The translations under genes and the position numbers were made by a program. The notes beneath the pieces were generated by a model. It was not told the origin of the DNA, ran no database searches, and was given only the letters and a program-made list of their open reading frames with translations. From the NCBI RefSeq assembly GCF_047495875.1, contig NC_092467.1:20479066-20543065 (forward strand): 64,000 bases of DNA, given 5' to 3'. Below are positions 1 through 10,952 of this stretch, in pieces. This DNA is from Pithys albifrons albifrons (Eukaryota > Chordata > Aves > Passeriformes > Thamnophilidae). Position 1 is the stretch's first letter. Each line of letters starts with the position of its first letter.

Positions 1-3000
1 ACACTCTGCTACTTCAGTACTCTCTTAGTGTAACAGGTCTACCTCCAAGAATTTTCCATATTTCAATGCCACTTCAGTAGACTTTTCAGAATGACAGGGT
101 AGTTACTGCCACTGTCTTGTTTATGCTGTGGAATTACAAATTTTGCTTTACACCCCTTCTGTGCTTTGGTTGATGCCGGCATTTATAGGGACAGAAAAAC
201 ACTTAGCAATATATCTTACACCCTGGCACATTTAATTAGTATGTCAAACTTGTGCTTGTACTTCTATTTCTAAAGCAGACACACTTTACTCATAGTTTGG
301 TGTCAGAATGCATGAAACCTCTTTGGCATAATGTGAATTAGAACCAGCAGCAAAATGAATGAATGATTAACATTGGGCATGGATCCAGTGTTTGACATTC
401 CACTCATTAGAAAGTCTACTCTAATTAACTTAATTGGAATCTACTGGGTGTGCCATTGATGGATTTGCTTGTCACCACAATTTTGTTTTATGTTCCATCA
501 AACTCATTGGTAAAAACATGATGTATGCTGAGATTACCTTGTAAAGACCTAGTTCTTCAGAGGGATCTGCAAATTACAGCCTCTTGCTCCCACACGGGGA
601 GTTAATGAAGTCAATGGGAGGCAGGGTGCATGCTAGTGAACTCCTTTGCATGATAATTATTTTCTCATAGTCCATATGAGTTACACATGACATATAACTT
701 AGCATTTATCTAGCACCTGGGGCTTTCAAATGATCTCCTAAACACTGAGGAATCAATTGAGCCACTTTTCCTAATGCTAATAACATCTTTTCCTACAAGG
801 GGTCACTGAAAGTACTCAATAAACTCATTGAGGCTACTCAATGCATTGTCAGAATCTGTCTGTAATTAAGTGAGCATTGTGAAATCCTGTATAAATAAAA
901 TTATATGCATTTTCTGACTGGTATACAGGGAATCTGATATTACTATAATTGTACAGTAAGTTATTAACAAACCAGAATGAGACCAAGGATTCTGTTGAAT
1001 GAAAACCAGCTCTGCAAGCTGCCACTTGCATCAGTAGAACTACTAACTTACTTCAAGGATTTTATCCTTTTATCTGTAATCCTGACACATCTACCTGAGC
1101 TGAAGCCAGAGATTTTACAAAGAACTTTTGCTTTTCAACTTGAAGGTATACACCTGTACTGAATTTCCATCTTCTTTGTATGCATATGTATATTTCATTA
1201 GATCAGGGCTCTCATAATGGTGGGCAAATAATCTATTTTGGTCTAGAAAATAGAATTGATATTAAATGTAAATGGGAGGTTGGGTTTTCATTACACTTTT
1301 CTGGTCTAAGGCATAGAATCCTGTAAACAGAATGAAAGGAGACATACTTTAAGCTTTGAAAGCATGAAGTGGTTAAATGGATAGCAGTGGAAGGAAAATT
1401 TAAATGATGGGAAAGATATGTAGACAAAGCTAAGTCCTTTTTATTAATATAAAATCTGTGGTCATACTTGGAATGAAACACGTATCCCCAGAGAAGTTTA
1501 TAGAATACATGCAGCAAGGAAAATACCATTGTTATCTCATGAATAATGGACTTTAATACATATCATGACAATAAGTATATTTTAGGAAACAGTATCCTTT
1601 ATAGTTGTATGTTGAAAGATTAAAAGGATTTAACATTTCATTTACACTGTCTATTTTTTCTTATATAGCTTTTAAAAACAGGCCTGTAGAATGTATTGCT
1701 TTTTTTAAATCAGAAATTTCATGAAAACAGAAATACTACTCTTGTCATCAATTGTTGTATTAATATGGGACTTTGGAAAAATTTTCATTACCTAAACTGA
1801 GTTCTGTGAAACTAATTTGTTTATTTATTTTTTGTATATTTAAAATATACTTGAAAGACAATCATGCAAGTTTGTTTATAATAGCTGCCTCTAGAATCCC
1901 TGAAGGATTTTGAGTTAAATGAATTTAAAAATGTCTTCTCAATAAAAAACTTACTAACCCTTTTCTTACACTGGCATCTAAGGCATTTTGTGGTAGCAAG
2001 TGCACCACATGACTTGCAATGTTGGAGAATGCCCAATCTGGTTGGAATGATAAACCATTTTTGCTGGAAAGATAAGGTTTTGGTGGGCTATGGTGAGAAA
2101 CTCAAAACTACATAAAAGGAAAGTAGCCAAAGCACTTTCCAGTAGTCTTTATACTCTATTAAACATACAGTGAATAGGCAAAAATGCTCAAATTGATGAG
2201 GAATGAGTCATACTTTTGTGACAGGTATAGTTTAAATAGCTGAAGTTGGTGGTTTGGTGTCAGAGAAGAGGCAGCATTTTCTTAGTAATTTTCATTCATC
2301 AAACAAAATTTTGCCTTTTAAGCTTCAGGAAAAGTGAAGGTGGCTGAACTTAAACTTTTGTGTGTATCTTGCATCCTCCAGTGTTGATTTACAACCTTTT
2401 AGTTCATTGGCCATGTAATATATTTTTGCAGGCAATTGATAAACCAGACAAAAAAAACATAGCCCCTGTATCAGCCTGGAAATGCAAATTCACAAAACTG
2501 TATTAGATGTAAAAATGTTGCGTTCTAAAAAGGAATTTTTCAAGTCTATGCTAGAAGACTAAAAAGAAAAAAATCACAAGAAACAAAAGAGGAATGAGTT
2601 GATAAAAAAAAAGGAACCAATTAAGATAATTACCCAAGAAAAGTACTTTTACTTTGCAAGTCTCTATCTGTATGTCTCTCTGGAAGTCTGCATCTTCTGA
2701 ACTTAAATGTGTTTTGCAATCTGTTTGTATGTTGGTTGTTGTTTTTCTTGGAGCATATTTGTAAAGAGCACAAAGTTGCTTTTACTCTTCAATATCATGC
2801 CATACACAGCATGTTTCTAAATAATGTGTGAATTACAAAAGAAGCCTAGGTCTGGATCAGCTAAAGATCCATTGCAATGATGTGCTTTTTGACCTTTTAA
2901 GGAGCTCCCACATTTTTCAGTTTCTCAAAACTTTCTGCTTAGGAGGATTTTTCTAGCTGGATCTGGCTCATGCTCTCTCTGCCATCAAGAATGGGATTCC

Positions 3001-3180
3001 CATTTTTCTTGGGCTGCTGAACCCGCAGAGACACCCACTGTGGGGAGACAGTTCCATCTCTTTCTCAGGGAAGACACCTCAATTTTTCAATAGCAGAAGG
3101 GATTTGCTCTGATTTTTTCTTTGGCTCCTACACACAGATCTACCAATGGACAAATATTAACACAGAGAGCAGGGTGGTGC
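1..3180. other. Unannotated AT-rich single-copy stretch
   Basis: No gene or recognisable transposon seen. The part around 380-560 has a non-repetitive look, with several TAATTA-like words in a row (for example near 421-440), and could be regulatory, but this is weak. Open frames at 977-1162 and 1233-1529 are AT-driven and have no recognisable domain. Confidence 0.6.
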
Positions 3181-3215
3181 TTTGTGTTGTTTTTTGTTGG
3201 TTGGTTTTTTTTTTT
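3181..3215. repeat. G/T-rich low-complexity tract
   Basis: T runs interrupted by GG and G (TTGGTTGG then a run of T). This is one of a recurring class of G/T-rich or A/C-rich tracts in the window (others near 10925, 22223, 33620, 34891, 35123, 60585, 60764 and 62943). Confidence 0.75.
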
Positions 3216-3740
3216 ATTATTCTGTGAACGTTTTAAACTCAGAAATTGTTCTGAATTGCTACAAGTACATTAGAAGTAGTGTACTGAAACTGTGGATATG
3301 CTAGAATTTTCTCTGCTAATGCCACAGTTAGATAGAATGTTGAAATGGGCTACAATTTCAGGACAGCACCAATTGAGACAATGACATTCATCACCCCAGC
3401 ACCAAAGTTAGTAGGGCTTATCTGTGCCTTGGCCAAAAGAAATTTAGACCATTTGTTAAGTGTTAGGTTTTCCACATGGTATCAACAGAGCTGGGAACTT
3501 CAGTGGCTTAAAATTTACAAAAGCAACCAATCATGCTGCCCAGGGAATGACCAGAAACAGCATGAGAGGTTTACAAAATAATAAGGGTCTGTGCTCTTTA
3601 TTGATAGGTCTTCCTAGATTACTTTTTCCTTTTTTGTACTAAGAAGCACAAAGAAAAATGACAGAACCTCATCTGGCAATTTACATAAGGCATAAATATA
3701 TACAACATATATAAATCTTAGTCTGGCAGTTCATGTTATA

Positions 3741-3796
3741 CATATATATATCTATATACATATATATATCTATATACATATATATATCTATATATC
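3741..3796. repeat. AT microsatellite with 18-bp higher-order unit
   Basis: An 18-bp unit beginning CATATATATATC recurs three times in exact register (3741-3758, 3759-3776, 3777-3794), then decays into an 8-bp TCTATATA pattern. It abuts the perfect palindrome that follows, and together they form about 120 bp of almost pure A/T. Confidence 0.85.
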
Positions 3797-3862
3797 TATA
3801 TATCTATATATATATATATCTAGATATATATATATCTAGATATATATATATATAGATATATA
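3797..3862. repeat. 66-bp perfect AT-rich palindrome
   Basis: Pairing outward from the centre at 3829/3830, every base from 3797 to 3862 is matched by its complement, giving 33-bp arms with no spacer. The arms are not pure TA: C/G pairs at 3804/3855, 3820/3839 and 3823/3836 are also symmetric. Symmetry stops at 3796/3863. Such a sequence can extrude a cruciform and is a known type of unstable site (palindromic AT-rich repeat class). It probably arose by expansion of the adjacent microsatellite. Confidence 0.85.
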
Positions 3863-4749
3863 AGATTTCTTTTAGTAGGTTAGTCTTAGAAAAGACTCCA
3901 TGTTCCCATATGGGTATTTGTGATTCCTACATTGTGTTTCATACATGGTGGTTTGAGATTACCTGTAAATAAAAATTCTTTGAATATTAACCTTCTATTA
4001 ACTTGTTAAAATCTAATGATTAAACTACAATTAATAATCTGTGATCATGATTCCTTGAGTTTATAGTTGTAAACCAATTGTGAAGTCTAATCTCTGTTGT
4101 TTGTCAGCAAGACAGAGTGGGAAAAAATTATCTTGACACTTTATATATGTATAAATAACAATAAATGTATGTAATTTAGTCTTTTTCTTGTTTTTTGTGG
4201 TTTTCTTAACAGCATTTCACCCAAAAAAATTAAGAACAAAAGACTTATTGACAGAGTCACAGAAAAGATACTAAGGTCACATGACTCAGAATTCAAAAGA
4301 AGACCTTGAGCAGAGATAGGGGTTTAAATGAGTTGGCCTATTGTATCATTATTAGATGCACTTTCACAGTACCAGCATCTTATTCCAATCTGACAAATTC
4401 TGACTTCAAAACTCTGTAATTCTTGATTTATACTAGACCACAAGATCTGCTACATTCTGAACCTATGCCCACTTTAAAGCTATCTTTAATCAAACTGCCA
4501 CACAAATGGGACCATTTCTTCACCCAAACATCATAAATTCAATTTCTGCTACTTTAGACAGGCTTTTTTTGAGAACACAACTAGTAACAATTTTTATATT
4601 TTTTTCAGTTTTGTTTAATGTGTTTTAGGTTAATGCATTCCAATTTGATTTGATAGTAAAATCTGCAATACATTTATAATGTATTACATTTTACACAGTT
4701 AATTGCAACTTAACAAGCTTTTAACCTATTCATTAAAATAGGTATTTTA

Positions 4750-5060
4750 CAGCAGCAATCCTCTTTGTGCCGTTGTCTGGCAGCCAGTGGGGAATGGAAG
4801 GCACCCAGTGCGGGAGGGTGATCCACCCAGGGGGAAATAGATGTCTCAGAATGACCTCCACTCAGAATGACTATCGTGGTTTATCAATTACCAGAAGTTT
4901 GAGGAGAGTTTCCAGAGCAAAGTGTCCTCATCTGGGACATCTTAAAGAGTGTATGAGTGGCACTACAGTGGTTTGTGATCCCTAACGTGCAACCAGTCTG
5001 CATTTTCTCAGCATCTCCAGTCAGTACATGCTATGAGGACCACTAGGCTAACAAAGGGTA
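4750..5060. other. Short GC-richer segment, unidentified
   Basis: This segment is visibly richer in G and C than its flanks and includes an open frame of 72 codons at 4767-4985 with no recognisable domain. It could be a degraded transposon or simply compositional variation. No terminal repeats or poly(A) tail were found. Confidence 0.3.
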
Positions 5061-5190
5061 GACAGTAAGTGAAATTATCCTTGTAGGATTATACACAAAA
5101 ATAGTATTAGCAGGTTTTCTTCCAAACTGTAAGACAATTTCTGCCAGGTTAAAACAGCTGAATAAATAGCTTCTGGCTTGTTGATATAAC

Positions 5191-5200
5191 GGGGGGGGGG
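5191..5200. repeat. G10 homopolymer
   Basis: Ten consecutive G residues followed by AGCTC, unusual in an AT-rich setting. It may be a true mononucleotide repeat or an assembly length estimate. Confidence 0.8.
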
Positions 5201-5596
5201 AGCTCTAATTTCTCACAGTTTATCATACGCATTCGTCCATCCTTATTTTTTTTTCTCCTCAGGATAAGTATATAAGACTCTGTGTGATGAATTTATGCCT
5301 GTTTGTATGAAAATTGGATACAAAACTGGGTCAAAGTACTATTCTTAGCCACAGATGAAATGCTACTGACTTGTTGAAAATCCATTCTTTTCTATATATT
5401 TTCATCCATCAGATTTGGAACCTTGGTGATGAGCAGTTTAATGTAAATTACTCTCCTTAAAACACTCCATCTTCTTAAAGCTCTCTGAAGCAAGTACCAC
5501 TTGTACAGCATTATGAACAGCATATAAAGAATTCTTGTGGAAAGGTCTGCTTATCTCATCAAAGTGAAATGATATCTGTGTAGACATAAAGCATAG

Positions 5597-5654
5597 TGTA
5601 TATATATATCTGCATATGTATGTATGTATATATACATATATATGTATATATACA
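5597..5654. repeat. AT/GT microsatellite with 30-bp perfect palindrome
   Basis: TATA repeats pass into TATG repeats; positions 5625-5654 form a perfect palindrome centred at 5639/5640 (15-bp arms starting TGTATATATAC). Symmetry fails at 5624/5655. The minus-strand open frame across it gives an alternating Tyr/Ile/His translation typical of a microsatellite, not a protein. Confidence 0.85.
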
Positions 5655-5659
5655 GTATC

Positions 5660-8560
5660 ATGTTGCATGTTAGAATGCACTTTATAAATTGCCCAGAATT
5701 TTAAAAATAATTTTCAGTATGACATACTGCCAATGAAAACATGGCACTATAGCCTAAGACTCGGTATTATTTTGCTACTTCTGTTTTTTCTTCTCTTAAT
5801 AATGAGAAAAACAATATTGATCTTGGATGTAACCATGAAAGAATGATGATTAAGAATTACAGAAATCTTTTGTTCCAGAAAGTTCCTTATAGCTCTCATG
5901 AAATTTTGAACTAGTGTACTTTGTTACCTCACAAATCATTAATATAGGCCAAGAGTAAATTGTGGGTTGGCACAGTGCCCAGCATAGCACCACGGTCAAG
6001 CCTCTGCTTTCTAGTAAATTTGAACCCAACTCTTTATATCAGAGGTACACACATTTATGGAGGCATTAGATATGAAATAATCTTTATTTACCATTTGCTT
6101 TTCTACATGGCTAGCTTTAAACAAGGTCATGTAAAGGAAGTTATTTGTATAATCAGGGAAAACTACACTAAACAGACCTGTAAGGTCCTTTCAACGGCAA
6201 GGAGGATTTGCTGAGATGAATCTGAATGAACTCCTGAAAAGGACCTTAACTCTTATCTGGGTGCTTATAACATATGTGAATCCGAATGTGTAGGCTCACA
6301 GGACCATGTATTTTGTGTGCATGACCACAAAACACACTAGAGGACTGAATCCTGTTGAAGAAGCACAAAGGTGTATTAATGAAATTAAACCACTGGAATG
6401 AAACAGAGAAAATTCACACCTTTTAAAATTGTTGAAAACACTTCAATCCATTACTTCTTGTATTCTGCTGATTACCAGCAATTTCTTAATCACAGATTGT
6501 GTAATTACTTGCTATTTGCTTGTATTTAAAAAGAATTAGCTCAGATTGTTTCTAGCAAGTCATCAACATTGCTTAAAAAAGTAGTTAAACAGACAGACTT
6601 ACCGAGTTTGTGATAGATTGCCTTTTGTGATCAGTAGACATGAAGATATTTCATAGCAGCCTGTTCACTTCAGGTAGTTATGCAACAAAAAGCAACTGCT
6701 TCCCAACATTGTTATTTTCCTTTGTTTTCTGCTGTATTTCAGTGGCCTTTTGGATGTAGCTTTCTCCTCAGTATTGTCACTTTCTATCTCTTAGGGACAT
6801 GAAGACAGGATATGAAGAGAAAGCAAGTGATAATATGGTTCCTGAAAATGCCCCTTTGCAACTAAAAATAATCTTGGAAAGGCAATCCTGGGAACCTGGA
6901 CTCCAAGGGAGCTTCACAAGTTTCCAATCATCTGTGTACTCTGCCTCTTAAATTAGTTAGGTGTGTTCTGCAAGCCTGTCCTTTTCGTTGGGCATAGGCA
7001 ATTACTGACAACAGTCCTAACCCACAGAGATAATTCCCTAAGAAACATCTTGGCTTCTCAATGAGAAAGTAACCTCTGGTACCTTTGATGTTTAAACCTG
7101 TCAGTTGCTTCCACTTCACTCTCATTTTCTAAAAGCAGTATGTTTCTAATGACTGATACTTACCCACAAAACAAATGTTCTAATTAACAGCAAAAATTAC
7201 CTTCTCTGTATAGCCTGCACTATGCAATATCTCAGGTACCTCTAAATTCCTGGAGCCAGAGAGGGAAGGCCAGGGGACAGGTTTCACAGGTTTAGTGCTT
7301 CCGCTCATCTGTGCTACACCAATTGTCACTGTCCCCAGAAGGATGAACTGCCATGAGGTAGCAAGCAGGGGGTCAGGGTTTGTGTGCTGTACACTGGCAG
7401 GCTGAGGCAGACACTTAAAAATGCTTCATATTTGGAATGAACAAAACCGGTTCCATTTTCATGCCCATATTACTAAATGTGGGAATTAAGTATAATAAAC
7501 CCACAGGTGATGAAGTGAATACAAATAAAATCAATGGAACTACACCTGCTTAAACCACCTTTGGAGTTTGGCATAATATGATTACTCCAAATATTATTGT
7601 AAAATCACTCTTTCATGTGTATGCCCAAAGATGGATGTGTACAGATACAGACTCTTTGGGTGGCTGATAGAAGGGGCCTTCTTTAAGTGCTACAGGCATT
7701 TCATATACAAATATTTTCTGTGGTTTCCCTCCTTAGACAGAATAATATTGCTTCAGCCAACATAAACATATGAACTCATCAATAGGTGGAAAATGGGAAT
7801 TAGGATGTAAAAAAACCTCTCTAAAAATTTTGACTCCAAGAATGAAATACTGAGATTTTTGCCTGAGATAAGAAAAATAAACAATTCTGAAAACAGCTCA
7901 TTACACACTCAATCTAGGAAGACTGAACTTTTTATTGAGTTCTTGAAAGATTTTTGTGCCACCTTATAACTGTTAAGAGGCAAACGTGAGCCAGGGAGAC
8001 CACAGCTATGGGAGCACAGCAGAATTTGCAGTTCAGGTTGCATCTGAGGGTTCCTTTCCCCACAGCTCTGAAACCTGGGCTTCTCTATTTGCAGGCTACA
8101 TCCTGGGTGGTGGCCCAGTGTCTGCAGGAGATGAGATTCACACTTCTGCTGTGAAACACTCTTTCTCCAATATATTGTTATATAAGAAGGGAAGTAACAG
8201 GAATATTTAACAAGTAGAAATGTCAGTAGTTTGATTATAATGTTAATGGCCAGGCCCAGAACTGTACAGACCACTAATGTTTTTATTGCTCTGGTTTGGT
8301 TTGAATTCAAGACCACTTATCAGAAATGGCCTTTAAAAGATTTAAAAAAGAAGAGTGGGTGGTATGATACAGGGGTTAAAAATGAAGCATACTGTATATA
8401 TGATGAAGAATACCAAATTATCCATTCAGAACCTACCTCTCCATTTCAGTATTTTCACACATAAAAATCTCATAGTGTGATAAAAGATCTTTAAAATGCA
8501 GCACATGAAAAAAAATGATACTTGGACAAGAACATCATATTAGTGTCTTCATTGCAAGTG
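5660..8560. other. Unannotated stretch, nothing recognised
   Basis: No gene, exon or named repeat seen. A slightly GC-richer patch occurs at about 7240-7410. The 135-codon frame at 7909-8316 on the minus strand overlaps 74- and 77-codon frames on the plus strand and has no domain; all three are consistent with chance. Confidence 0.6.
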
Positions 8561-8599
8561 GGATTTTACATTTGTTCCAATGAATTTGGGATCTGATGG

Positions 8600-9330
8600 C
8601 ACTTAAGCTAATAAGAAAATAAATGAGAGCTCAGAAGAAATGGGTTATCAAAAAGAAGGTTCCAGTAAGGGTTATTCTATGTATTACATTGCTGAAAGGG
8701 AAAAAAAGCAATGCCTCTTAGCAAGAAAAGTGTGAAATGTGAAGCTAAGAAAGAAATAAATGGGGTGCTGCAAACATTTAAAAGATTTTTGGAAAGATTT
8801 AGAAAACTGGTAAAGTAAAATGTACATATTTAAACAAGGCTGGAATTCATGAGTTTGTTTGGTTTAATTTTCTTGGAAACCATGACTAAAGATATACTTC
8901 TGGTTCTACCAAATGCATAAGTCTATGACTATTAAACGTACACTCGCAATGGAAAAAACAGAACTAGGCAATGATTTTGAAGGATTGCTTGTCATTATCA
9001 TGGAGTGATGAATGACATTCCATAATGGTAAAACCTTTTTAGTCTGTGTTCTCTACTAGTATTCAAGAGGCTAGAAAGCAAGAATTACACAGCAAATAAA
9101 TACTGAGAGTGAACAATGTGCTTTGAAGGTCTGATTGAAGAAAACTTTGCAGAAGCAAAAAAAAATTATCATTTTTAGACAATGTCAGTTCATTTGAAAG
9201 AGAGGAGAGGTGATGAGGATGTTCAAAATGCTTAGAGAAAGAGTTTGACAGTTAAGAGTGGAATTGTTCAAGCTAATAAAAATATTAAGAACTGAGACTG
9301 CAAAAGAGTTTAGCACAGCAGAACAAGTAT
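8600..9330 (+). other. Purine-skewed segment, possible ancient repeat
   Basis: The plus strand is dominated by A and G over roughly 700 bp, with many AAGAAA, GAGA and GGAAAG words and few pyrimidine runs. Similar stretches occur at about 18540-19070, 26270-26620 and 35360-35900. They may be very old copies of one element or independent compositional skew; no terminal features remain. Confidence 0.3.
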
Positions 9331-9879
9331 CTACTCCAGAGTCTGTCATGAATATTACTATTCAGCTGTGTTAGGCTATATGAGATAGTGATAAATCAAG
9401 TAAGATTTGAAAAGTCTCTGAAATCTCTGTGTGGGTCCCTGAGAATATAAAGCAGTGCTAGTCTTGCAAGTAAGGACAAATGCTCAGCTGGAGAGCATTC
9501 TACACTACATAAGGGAAAGACATATGTTGGACACACATTCTTAGAAACCTAGTTTTTTATTTAAAGAAAAATCAAACAGTTTTCAGAAAGCTAATCTAAT
9601 AGGAAGGCAGGCATGAGAGAGTTTCTTCTTAATCACTTGTTTATGAGTGAAAGACATAGAAAATAATATCTGGGTCCACAGGAGTAACTATTATCTGCTT
9701 TGTCCTGAAGCAGTGTTTCCGTTGTCTCACAAAGCCTGCATCAGCTCATGATGCTTAGGAAAATTTCCTGGCTTTACCTGACTTTCTTTTAAGACACAGA
9801 GGAGACTCTAAATGAAACTGTAATTCTGGATTTGACAATTCACATTGCTAACATTTAGCTTGAGTTTGCACTCCCAAGA

Positions 9880-10070
9880 GCAATGTTCCCAGGTAGTCAC
9901 GTTTGTTCTTTTCCCTACCCTGCCCTCAGCTGAAGAGGGGCTGGGGTTCCCTGGTGCCAGGCTGAGCACTGCCCCAGCTCTCCAAGAGGCAGGAGCAGTT
10001 GAGCACCCTGGTTGCCACATGAGCCCTCTTTGCTCGACTTGTGTCCAGCCAGCAGGATAGCTTCTTAGTG
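9880..10070. other. Local GC-rich island within AT-rich DNA
   Basis: About 190 bp rise sharply in G+C, with runs such as GAGGGGCTGGGG and a 12-bp palindrome CCTGGTGCCAGG near 9950-9961. Open frames run on both strands (9845-10060 plus, 9808-10110 minus), which reflects scarcity of AT-rich stop codons, not coding. It has few CpG dinucleotides, so it is not a CpG-island promoter. Confidence 0.4.
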
Positions 10071-10559
10071 ACACTGCCAAGTTAAACTCTTTGAGAAGTG
10101 TTAATCTCAAGCTGAAAGTCTCAATATCTATGACATTTAATGTAGATTTTATTCATGGTGTGCTAGATACCAAATAAAATATCTGACCGAGGATTAAGTT
10201 TCAAGGAGGTGGAATCCACTGTATTACTTATAACATATAAGATGGAAGAGATAATTTGAAGAGAATAGACTACTCCTACTGTGAGAATAACTATGGGCAC
10301 TGCAATAAAAATCTTAATTTTATTATTCAGTGTAATTGAATATCAAAATAGTGTCTAATATGCTGCAATATGAGCATTTCTTCATTATTTCACGTTATGG
10401 AAGAGATAGAAATTTATTTTTGTCCTCTCACCTTTACTGTCCGAGTAAAATCCTGATGCCAGCCAATGGGGGAAACTTTGACATATGCCAGGTTCTAATA
10501 GCATCTCATTGCACACTGATGTAACTTTGAAATATACTTTCAAGACAAGGCAGATTTGG

Positions 10560-10613
10560 GAGGAAATATTGAGAGGAAATATCAAGAGAAAATATTGGAG
10601 AGAAAATATTAGA
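10560..10613. repeat. 13/14-bp minisatellite, four copies
   Basis: Four successive units start GAGGAAATATT or GAGAAAATATT: 10560-10572, 10573-10585 (13 bp each), 10586-10599 and 10600-10613 (14 bp each). The first two units share GG and the last two share AA at the same place, suggesting two rounds of duplication. Confidence 0.85.
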
Positions 10614-10924
10614 AACAATTAAAGGACCTGGATAGCTTTCTTGATAATTTATTAGCTGTTCCAAATTGAAATATTTCCTCTGATTAAGTCTGGAAATGAG
10701 ACCATCCCAATTACAGGATGTCAGTTAGGTACTAGAGATAAAAATGCATAGTAGTGGGCACAGTGAACAGAAATGGAATTTATTATCTGTCTTTTTGTTT
10801 TTTCATTCTGGAAAGACAAATAGAATTTTGGATCAAATGAACAGTTCCACTAATGACTAGTGTATTTTAATAAATAACAGACTATATCTTCTTTAAAAGG
10901 TGTTTTGTTTCACATCCCCTGTTC

Positions 10925-10952
10925 AAAAAAAACCCAAAAAAACCAACAACCC
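10925..10952. repeat. A/C-rich low-complexity tract
   Basis: Runs of A interrupted by CCC and CC. Same class as the tracts near 35123 and 62943. Confidence 0.75.

Noticed and set aside
1821..2036. Small minus-strand frame with a CxxC...CxxC pattern resembling a zinc ribbon
   Set aside because: Only about 20 residues look organised, the rest is AT-driven, there is no neighbouring exon, and a four-cysteine pattern arises by chance.
3741..3862. CRISPR-like spaced repeats
   Set aside because: The periodic units are microsatellite without unique spacers, and the DNA is vertebrate.
5438..5680. Tyr/Ile/His-rich minus-strand frame
   Set aside because: It is the translation of the TATG/TATA microsatellite.
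7909..8464. Overlapping frames on both strands suggesting an exon
   Set aside because: No consistent coding strand, no domain and no convincing splice-site series.
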